Below are positions 1 to 5,078 of a stretch of 5,099 nucleotides of DNA, in pieces. A program made the translations under genes and the position numbers. The stretch spans positions 1 through 5,099 of the forward strand of contig WFRC01000057.1 of the NCBI GenBank assembly GCA_015486685.1. The letters are read 5' to 3'. This stretch comes from Caldifarciminota bacterium (GTDB lineage Bacteria > Hydrothermota > UBA3072 > WFRC01). Each line of letters begins with the position of its first letter. The stretch's first letter is position 1. A model generated the notes under the pieces. That model searched no databases. It worked only from the letters and a program-made list of their open reading frames with translations, and had not been told where the DNA came from.

Positions 1-734
1 GGTACATATTGAACAGCAGAAATTCCTATGCCTATAAATAATAGAATTGAATATATTTTGAGATTTAACAACAAACCTTCCCATTTATGTTCTTTGTTTA
101 CATAAAATAACGCAATTATGAAATAAATTAATGTAGTAATTATAATCATTACAACCGCTTGCGGATATCCTGCAAGTGCAGAAACGCCTAATGAAATGCC
201 TCCATATATGGCGTATTTGACTCTTTTCTCTTCCATTGCCCTCATTAAAAAATAAACTATCAATGGCAACCAGATTATCGTATTTATCGTATTAATATGC
301 ATTAGATTGACGATAAATCTGCCATTAAGCATATATGCAAGCCCTGCAATAGTAGAAGAGATTTTGCTTACTTTCAAATATCTCAATAAAATATACATAA
401 AGATACCTGCCAAAAATAGGTGGAATATATCCTGAAATTCTACAATTCTATAACTCAGGGCATTATTATGAACAAATAATGTAAGTATGAGATTAAAAGG
501 ATATAGGACAGCGGATTGCACATCTGCAAAAAATGGAATTCCCCCAAATATATAGGGATTCCAGAAAGGAAATATTCCGTGCCTTAATGAAACTGCGGCA
601 AAAAAACGATAGGGATAATTCTGATATAGAAAATCCTCCCAGAAAAATGATTTGCCAAACAGTACAGGAGAAAAATATAAAATAAGTAAGACAAAAAATC
701 CAGTAAATATAAAAAATTCATACTTGTATTTCAT
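1..734 (-). CDS. YfhO-family multi-pass membrane protein (GT-C-like), N-terminal part, cut by window edge
   Basis: The first 244 codons are present; the gene runs off the left edge, so its C-terminus is unseen. The start is the ATG at 734-732, directly preceded in frame by TAG. The protein opens with a short basic stretch and a hydrophobic segment (about residues 7-27). Next come an acidic pair E33-D34 in WEDFLYQNYP, the motif WNPYIFGGIP (58-67) with Q73 and YP 78-79, then LAYMLNGRF (132-140), WLP (155-157) and ALAGYPQ (186-192). It ends in a hydrophobic segment leading to AVQYV (240-244). This order of motifs matches the YfhO / bacterial membrane protein family, whose members are 700-900 residues with a GT-C-like fold; Bacillus YfhO is linked to envelope polymer glycosylation. 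The acidic pair after the first membrane segment is where GT-C enzymes carry the catalytic acid (inference). The gene lies 9 bases after cysS and is probably co-transcribed. No Shine-Dalgarno sequence is visible; a GGAG lies too far upstream. Substrate is unknown. Confidence 0.8.
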   Translation of the reverse strand, partial: MKYKYEFFIFTGFFVLLILYFSPVLFGKSFFWEDFLYQNYPYRFFAAVSLRHGIFPFWNPYIFGGIPFFADVQSAVLYPFNLILTLFVHNNALSYRIVEFQDIFHLFLAGIFMYILLRYLKVSKISSTIAGLAYMLNGRFIVNLMHINTINTIIWLPLIVYFLMRAMEEKRVKYAIYGGISLGVSALAGYPQAVVMIIITTLIYFIIALFYVNKEHKWEGLLLNLKIYSILLFIGIGISAVQYV

Positions 735-743
735 CTATATGAT

Positions 744-2114
744 TTAATATTTTTTTCTCCATATAGTTTTTTCAGGTGTGTCTTCTAATATGATACCATT
801 TTGAGAAAGAAAATCTCTTATCTCATCTGCTTTATCCCATTCCTTTTTTCCCCTAAATTCTTCCCTTAGTCTTATTAAATATTCTATCAGATTTTCTGTA
901 ATATCTCTTTCCTTTTCTTTCGTTCCAAATTGAAAACCGAGAATGTTCAACAAATCTTTAATTGTTTTCTGTATGGGATAGATCTTTTCACTTTCACCTT
1001 TTTCTATTGCATTATTTCCTTCTCGCACAAGGTCAAATATTACAGAAATTGCTTTTGGCGTATTCAGGTCATCCTCCATTACATCAATGAATTTCTGTAT
1101 ATGACTTTCTGTAGAAAAATTACCCTCATCAGGATATTCAGATGATTTTTCCAGAAATGTGTCTATCCTTTCCATAGCATTTTTTGCCTGATTTAAGGTT
1201 TCTCTGGAATAATCAATGGGACTTCGATAATGGGTTTTTAATAAATACATTCTTAAATCATTCGGGCTGTACTCATCAAGAAGGGATAAAACAGGTATGA
1301 AATTCAACAGGGATTTTGACATTTTTTCTCCCTTTATATTTACCATTGCATTATGCACCCAGAACTTTGCAAATTGTTTTCCTGTAAATGATTCAGATTG
1401 TGCAATCTCATTCTCGTGATGCGGGAATATCAAATCGCTTCCACCGCCATGAATATCGAAGGTCTCTCCAAGATAATGCATAGACATAGCAGAGCACTCT
1501 ATATGCCAGCCAGGTCTCCCTTTTCCCCAGGGGCTGAACCAATAAGGTTCTCCCTCTTTGGCTTTTTTCCAGAGTGCAAAGTCCAATGGGTCTTGTTTTT
1601 TCTCATCTACTGCTACCCTTGCTCCGCTGATTAATTTGTGAATATCCTTTCCAGAAAGTTTGCCATACCCATTAAATTTCTTTACAGAAAAATACACATC
1701 TCCATTCACTTCATAGGCAGCGTCCTTTTCTATTAAACCCTGAACAATCTCTATAATCTCCTGTATATGTTGGGTTGCACGAGGCATAAAGGTAGGGGGG
1801 AGGATGTTCATTCTTTTAGATGCCTCCTTATATTCCGACTCATAAAAATTTGCAATTTCGCGGAAGTCTTTATGTTCTTCTATCGCTTTTTCTATTACTT
1901 TATCATCAATATCAGTAAAATTCTGGATATAAATTACCTTATATCCTTTATATAAAAGGTATCTGTATAACACATCCGCTGTAATAGCGGCTCTCATATG
2001 TCCAATATGTGGAGATTCCTGTAGTGTCATACCACAGAAATACATTCTCACTTCATTTTTTCTGATAGAGATAAACTCTTCTTTTTTGCCTGAAAGGGTA
2101 TTATAAATATCCAT
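744..2114 (-). CDS. cysS: Cysteinyl-tRNA synthetase
   Basis: This cytosolic class I synthetase charges tRNA-Cys with cysteine using ATP. At 456 residues it is close to the usual length (E. coli has 461). In order: Zn ligand C27; the ATP-site HIGH at 36-39; NFTDIDDK (65-72); WHIECSAMS (203-211) with Zn ligand C207; FDIHGGGSDL then FPHHENE, giving Zn ligands H232 and E236; and KMSKS at 264-268. The C-terminal tRNA-binding end has WDKADEIRDFL and EDTP near the terminus. All four Zn ligands and both ATP motifs are intact, so the enzyme should be active. Odd points are CGMTLQESPHIGH where most CysRS have CGPTVYDxxHIGN, and Leu270 where KMSKSLGN normally has Gly. The ATG gives the canonical MDIYNTLSGKKEEF start, but no Shine-Dalgarno sequence lies within about 20 bases upstream. 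It precedes the YfhO gene by 9 bases; the propeller gene ends 156 bases upstream without a clear terminator between them. Confidence 0.98.
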   Translation of the reverse strand: MDIYNTLSGKKEEFISIRKNEVRMYFCGMTLQESPHIGHMRAAITADVLYRYLLYKGYKVIYIQNFTDIDDKVIEKAIEEHKDFREIANFYESEYKEASKRMNILPPTFMPRATQHIQEIIEIVQGLIEKDAAYEVNGDVYFSVKKFNGYGKLSGKDIHKLISGARVAVDEKKQDPLDFALWKKAKEGEPYWFSPWGKGRPGWHIECSAMSMHYLGETFDIHGGGSDLIFPHHENEIAQSESFTGKQFAKFWVHNAMVNIKGEKMSKSLLNFIPVLSLLDEYSPNDLRMYLLKTHYRSPIDYSRETLNQAKNAMERIDTFLEKSSEYPDEGNFSTESHIQKFIDVMEDDLNTPKAISVIFDLVREGNNAIEKGESEKIYPIQKTIKDLLNILGFQFGTKEKERDITENLIEYLIRLREEFRGKKEWDKADEIRDFLSQNGIILEDTPEKTIWRKKY

Positions 2115-2270
2115 ATTTACGATAAAATAAGAAAAAATCCTATTTAAGCAAGGAAAAAATGAAAAAACGGTGGGAAAGTTTATGCATATGGTGGGACAAG
2201 ACTAAGAATAAGGAAATTAAAGATAATGTCAAAAAGGAGGATGATTAACTATATAATTTTCGCAGATTGT

Positions 2271-3350
2271 TCAATTTAGATTTTCCTTAAAAGTAAAAAC
2301 ATTGATGCTTCCCGAATAATTGCAAACCCAGGCTTCTATGCTGTCTCCGTTTTGGTAAACTGCAACACCCACAGGGTGGATGCCTGTTTTCAAACGAAAA
2401 ACTCTTGTAAGGTCTGCGGTTTTGAACACATCAAGTATATTATCTTTGTAACATACAACGAAAAGATATTTCCGAGAAGGGGATAATGCTAATGTTCTTG
2501 CAAGATGTCCCGCTTTAGATATTTTTAAGATTTTTTTTGTGTTTAAATCAATTTTCATAACCTCTCCATCAATATTTATAGACACATACAAATAATGCCC
2601 ATCTATAAAAAGGTGTCTGGGGTTGATTGCAGTATGTATTACCCCCTTTTCTTTCCATGTTCCAATCTCTATTATTTTTATAAGAGCACTGCCCATTTGT
2701 GCAATGTAAAGGAGTTTATTATCCTCTGAAATAGCAAGTCCCCTTGGCAACCTTCCCGTTGGAATATCCTTTATCTTCTTCCAATATATGGGTTTATTAG
2801 CGGAAATATCAATTACTGAAACCGTGCTTGAATGCCAGTTTGAAACAAAAAGATATTTCTCATCCCTCGATTTTGCTATTATTTTGGGGGTTTTACCTGT
2901 TTTGAAAAAGGGAAGGTCTCCGCTACTTGAAATCTCCGTTTTTAGGTCTTTAATAAATACCTTTTTATGAGGAAAATCCTTTATTGAAGTTAAAGAATCT
3001 TTTAAGTCCCAGGCAACAATACCGCCTGCATTGTGGAGGGATATCCATAGATACCTTCCCTGATGAGTAAAACACCCTTCAACGGGTTTTTCCTGATAAG
3101 AATGTATCCATTTTTTTTCTGTATAATTATATCCTGTCCCGGGGGTTTTCTTGAATCTAAGGATTCTTTCCAATTTTTTTGTCTTTCTGTCAAATTCATA
3201 AACACTCATATCTTCAAGGTTCAAAGCATAGACATTCTTTCTATCGGGACTGATTAAAACAGACTTAGTGCCATAACCTGTTTTTATAACTTCTGTCTTT
3301 ACAAATTGCAGAGAGGAAATATTTAAGATAATCGGTAATAGAAAAAACAT
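2271..3350 (-). CDS. YVTN/lactonase-like seven-bladed beta-propeller protein, probably exported
   Basis: This 359-residue protein is built from seven similar segments, each with a pattern like P-x-x-L-A-x-S-x-D-x-K-x-L-Y-V followed by a V-x-V-x-D strand. They start near residues 28 (SVLISPDRKNVYALN), 90, 155 (KSRDEKYLFVSNWHSSTVSV), 202 (PRGLAISEDNKLLYIAQ), 244, 284 (ARTLALSPSRKYLFVV) and 326. Seven repeats fit a seven-bladed YVTN / 6-phosphogluconolactonase-like propeller. Such proteins bind ligands or partners, and most have no demonstrated enzyme activity. The N-terminus MFFLLPIILNISSLQF is hydrophobic and may be an export signal, but it lacks the usual N-terminal Lys/Arg, so export is only likely. 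The ATG at 3350 is the only ATG at the N-terminus of this frame, as an in-frame TAA lies 12 bases upstream. It has no Shine-Dalgarno sequence and sits 5 bases after the stop of a 25-codon ORF with a perfect one, suggesting translational coupling. Function is unknown. Confidence 0.85.
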   Translation of the reverse strand: MFFLLPIILNISSLQFVKTEVIKTGYGTKSVLISPDRKNVYALNLEDMSVYEFDRKTKKLERILRFKKTPGTGYNYTEKKWIHSYQEKPVEGCFTHQGRYLWISLHNAGGIVAWDLKDSLTSIKDFPHKKVFIKDLKTEISSSGDLPFFKTGKTPKIIAKSRDEKYLFVSNWHSSTVSVIDISANKPIYWKKIKDIPTGRLPRGLAISEDNKLLYIAQMGSALIKIIEIGTWKEKGVIHTAINPRHLFIDGHYLYVSINIDGEVMKIDLNTKKILKISKAGHLARTLALSPSRKYLFVVCYKDNILDVFKTADLTRVFRLKTGIHPVGVAVYQNGDSIEAWVCNYSGSINVFTFKENLN

Positions 3351-3355
3351 AGCAA

Positions 3356-3433
3356 CTACTTATCTTTTGTCAAAGCCAGAATGTCAATGTTCTTTTTCGT
3401 TCCGTTGAATAAAATCATCTCTTTTAATTGCAT
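3356..3433 (-). CDS. 25-codon small ORF / leader peptide with a perfect Shine-Dalgarno
   Basis: The ORF starts at ATG 3433-3431, ends at TAG 3358-3356 and encodes 25 residues, starting MQLKEMILFNGTKK and ending LALTKDK. AGGAGG at 3447-3442 lies 8 bases before the ATG, an ideal ribosome-binding site and the only good one near any start in the window. A consensus promoter lies about 60 bases further upstream. The stop is 5 bases before the ATG of the propeller gene, which has no site of its own, so ribosomes ending here could restart there. The peptide has no signal peptide, membrane segment or Cys. It could be a leader that mainly loads ribosomes, a real microprotein, or the relic of a gene start left by deletion. 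Its reading frame differs from that of the propeller, so it is not simply an N-terminal extension. Translation is well supported by the signals; function is not. Confidence 0.55.
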   Translation of the reverse strand: MQLKEMILFNGTKKNIDILALTKDK

Positions 3434-3441
3434 ATCAATCT

Positions 3442-3447
3442 CCTCCT
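3442..3447 (-). promoter_or_regulatory. Strong ribosome-binding site AGGAGG
   Basis: The complement of CCTCCT reads AGGAGG, a full match to the anti-Shine-Dalgarno sequence, 8 bases before the ATG at 3433. It decides the start of the 25-codon ORF and probably supplies ribosomes to the propeller gene just behind it. Confidence 0.8.
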
Positions 3448-3511
3448 ATGGTTTTTGGTATTGGAAAAAATATTTCTGCATTTGTCTGTCGTTCTGATTC
3501 CTTATGCCCTA

Positions 3512-3539
3512 ATTATAGAAAATACTTTTTAAATGTCAA
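3512..3539 (-). promoter_or_regulatory. Consensus sigma-70 promoter for the leftward genes
   Basis: On the minus strand the -35 box TTGACA lies at 3539-3534 and the -10 box TATAAT at 3517-3512, 16 bases apart, both perfect matches to consensus. Transcription should start near 3505, giving a leader of about 70 bases before the 25-codon ORF. I recognise no riboswitch in that leader. The promoter would drive the small ORF and the propeller gene, and possibly cysS and the YfhO gene, because no terminator is visible between them. Confidence 0.75.
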
Positions 3540-3590
3540 ATGTTTTCTATATACTATATATTACACATAAAATCCATTTAAAAAAAATTG

Positions 3591-3618
3591 TTGACAAATA
3601 CATAAATATCACTATATT
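3591..3618 (+). promoter_or_regulatory. Promoter of the MBL-fold hydrolase gene, predicted to give a leaderless mRNA
   Basis: TTGACA at 3591-3596 is followed after 16 bases by TATATT at 3613-3618, five of six matches to the -10 consensus. A start 6-7 bases downstream falls on 3624-3625, which is the A or T of the ATG at 3624. The same bases also read TATATTTG (3613-3620), resembling the TAnnTTTG box of Bacteroidota promoters with TTG 19 bases upstream; either reading predicts the same start. Confidence 0.6.
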
Positions 3619-3623
3619 TGCGT

Positions 3624-4466
3624 ATGAAAAGGATTAAAATTGGAAAGTTAGAAATAATATCACTCCTTGACGGTTTCATCAAACTGGATGGAGGTGCAAT
3701 GTTTGGAGTTATACCAAAACCTCTCTGGACTCGTTTAACGCCTTCGGATGAAAGGAATAGGATTACTATTGCAATGAGGCCATTACTTATAATACATCCT
3801 GACGCCAATATACTTATTGATACAGGTATTGGAAATAAATATGATGAAAAATTTGCTGATATTTATGGTGTAGATAGAAAACCAGGGATAGAGAATGATA
3901 TAAAAAAATCTGGATTTACACCCGAAGATATTGATATAGTAATCAATACCCATTTACACTTTGACCATGCTGGCGGTAATACAATAAAAAGAGGTAATGA
4001 AATTTTTCTAACATTCCCAAATGCCACATATATTGTTCAAAAATTAGAGTGGGAAATTGCACTTAATCCAGACCCTCGTTCAAAGGCAAGTTATATAAAG
4101 GAAAATTTTATGCCTGTTAAAGAAAGCGGTAAATTAAAAATTATTGATGGTGAAATGGAAATACTTTCCGGAGTAAAATGTATTAAGACAGGTGGGCACA
4201 CAGAAGGACATCAAATTGTTGTAATTGATTCAGATAATAATGGTGCATTATATTGGGGAGATTTAATGCCTACTATTGCCCATCTAAAAACGCCATATAT
4301 TATGGGTTATGATATCTTTCCGTTAGATGTGATGAGAGAAAAGGAAAAATATATAAAACTTGTTCAAGAAAAAAATTATATTTCATTTTTTGAACACGAC
4401 CCATTGGTTTGCTGCGGATATATTGCGGGAGAAGGCAAAAAGATTCATATACAACGGATGGAGTAA
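3624..4466 (+). CDS. Metallo-beta-lactamase-fold hydrolase (AHL-lactonase/YtnP-like)
   Basis: This 280-residue protein carries a complete dinuclear metal site: HLHFDH at 110-115 (H110, H112, D114, H115), H192 in GGHTEGH, D213 in YWGDLMP, and probably H258 in FFEHDP. ILIDTGIGNKYD (63-74) is the usual strand-loop before the metal motif. Family members hydrolyse esters, lactones or thioesters; the N-terminal IGKLEIISLLDGFIKLDGG and the MFGVIPKPLW segment place it near quorum-quenching-lactonase-like proteins such as YtnP, but substrate cannot be read from sequence. There is no signal peptide, so it is likely cytosolic. I choose ATG 3624 over an upstream in-frame TTG at 3618 because the TTG lies inside the predicted -10 box and family proteins begin near this Met. 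There is no Shine-Dalgarno sequence. It is divergent from the propeller gene and stands alone; no strong terminator follows, only a weak AAAAG-TTT-CTTTT stem. Confidence 0.92.
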   Translation: MKRIKIGKLEIISLLDGFIKLDGGAMFGVIPKPLWTRLTPSDERNRITIAMRPLLIIHPDANILIDTGIGNKYDEKFADIYGVDRKPGIENDIKKSGFTPEDIDIVINTHLHFDHAGGNTIKRGNEIFLTFPNATYIVQKLEWEIALNPDPRSKASYIKENFMPVKESGKLKIIDGEMEILSGVKCIKTGGHTEGHQIVVIDSDNNGALYWGDLMPTIAHLKTPYIMGYDIFPLDVMREKEKYIKLVQEKNYISFFEHDPLVCCGYIAGEGKKIHIQRME

Positions 4467-4540
4467 AAAAAAGTTTCTTTTAGGTTTATTTCGCTTTATA
4501 CTTATTTTTGATAGAACGAAGTATTCATCAGCCTCCAAAT

Positions 4541-4752
4541 AGGGGTCAGGCATTGACAATTGACAATTCAGCCTTAATCCATTACATTGATATTCAAAAG
4601 AAAGCATGGAATTCCAGAATTGAATAACTGGCACATATTTGTTCACCCGAGAATTTATGTTGCGAGTTGAAAATGTGGCTAACGAAGATGTGGACAGCCA
4701 AAGAGAGCGAACAATCTCGTAATAAATTGTCAATTGTCAATGCCTGACCCCT
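4541..4752. mobile_element. MITE/REP-like element with perfect 28-bp inverted repeats
   Basis: Positions 4541-4568 and 4725-4752 are exact reverse complements over 28 bases; the left arm begins AGGGGTCAGGCATTGACAAT. They enclose 156 bases with no convincing gene. Each arm has an outer GGGGTCAGGC and an inner ATTGACA repeated twice. GGGGTCAGG/CCTGACCCC ends followed by TTGACA-like direct repeats resemble, from memory, the ends of small elements near REP-associated Y1 (HUH) transposase genes in many bacteria, so a non-autonomous element moved in trans is the best guess. No transposase lies in the window. TCCAAATA occurs at 4534-4541 and again at 4762-4769, but the right copy is 9 bases away from the element end, so this is not a clean target-site duplication. 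The palindrome is certain; mobility is inferred. Confidence 0.6.
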
Positions 4753-4771
4753 TAACAAACTTCCAAATAAA

Positions 4772-4947
4772 CTGGGAAGTAAGAAGTAGGGACTGAGAAG
4801 TGGGGGGTAGGAAGTGAATGAGTAGATGAGGGGAAGAGTTGAAAAAAGCAGTAGCGAGGGATGAGTAGCGAGTATATAGGGAAAAGAGAGAATGAGGAAA
4901 AAACAGTAATGGGTAAGAGGCAAGAGGTAATGGGTGAATGTGTAAAG
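4772..4947. repeat. Degenerate 7-base purine-rich tandem repeat (consensus near GTRRGRR)
   Basis: The plus strand is almost pyrimidine-free apart from T and shows a 7-base period. From 4772 to 4820 consecutive heptamers are variants such as GTAAGAA, GTAGGGA, GTGGGGG and GTAGGAA. GTAGCGAG occurs at 4851 and 4865, exactly 14 bases apart. GTAATGGGT occurs at 4906 and 4927, exactly 21 bases apart, with GTAAGAG and GCAAGAG between. Between these blocks the phase slips. The pattern recalls short tandemly repeated heptamers known from cyanobacteria and also seen in other bacteria. It has no coding potential. Confidence 0.6.
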
Positions 4948-4954
4948 GATTAAC

Positions 4955-5027
4955 AAACGTGTTCGTGATGGTGATTCGTACAAAACGAAATAAACGAAAA
5001 ATGTAAACACGAGTTATGAACACGTTT
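4955..5027. repeat. 10-bp inverted repeat with inner hairpin
   Basis: AAACGTGTTC at 4955-4964 is the exact reverse complement of GAACACGTTT at 5018-5027. Inside lies a smaller stem, TTCGT (4975-4979) with ACGAA (4985-4989) around a 5-base loop. AACACG and TTCGTG words recur within it. No T-tract follows, so it is not a typical terminator. It is probably another small dispersed repeat. Confidence 0.4.
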
Positions 5028-5050
5028 CACATTCTTTATTATTCTGGAGT

Positions 5051-5069
5051 GCATTCACCGTGTGAATGC
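5051..5069. repeat. Perfect 8-bp hairpin GCATTCAC-CGT-GTGAATGC
   Basis: GCATTCAC at 5051-5058 pairs with GTGAATGC at 5062-5069 around a 3-base loop, and GAG (5047-5049) can pair with CTC (5072-5074) across a small internal loop. The following TCTCGTTG is not a T-tract, so a rho-independent terminator is unlikely. Confidence 0.4.
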
Positions 5070-5078
5070 TTCTCTCGT

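Noticed and set aside
2204..2232. TTGACA on the minus strand at 2232-2227 as a possible cysS promoter
   Set aside because: The sequence at the right distance is ATTCTT, a poor -10 box, so only half a promoter is visible.
2159..2248. A 29-codon plus-strand ORF (starts MKKRWESLCIWW) with AGGA four bases before its ATG, between the propeller gene and cysS
   Set aside because: It is short, antisense to a likely operon, has poor SD spacing and no promoter that I can see. Possible but unsupported.
930..3257. Plus-strand open frames of 60-78 codons inside cysS and the propeller gene
   Set aside because: They are antisense shadows of well-supported genes with no family resemblance.
3446..3481. An 11-codon ORF (MQKYFFQYQKP) in the leader, ending inside the AGGAGG
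   Set aside because: It has no ribosome-binding site and is too short to separate from chance.
4467..4524. A terminator after the MBL gene (AAAAG-TTT-CTTTT stem, or ATACTT/AAGTAT)
   Set aside because: The stems are short and AT-only or have long loops, without a proper T-tract after a stable hairpin.
4541..4752. The 28-bp inverted repeat as a CRISPR repeat pair or a transcription terminator
   Set aside because: The copies are inverted rather than direct, there are only two, and a 156-base loop is far too large for a terminator.
4383..5023. Three long minus-strand open frames of 97-138 codons in the tail
   Set aside because: They span repeat arms and the complement of purine-rich repeats, have low-complexity composition and no start signals, and one overlaps the end of the MBL gene.
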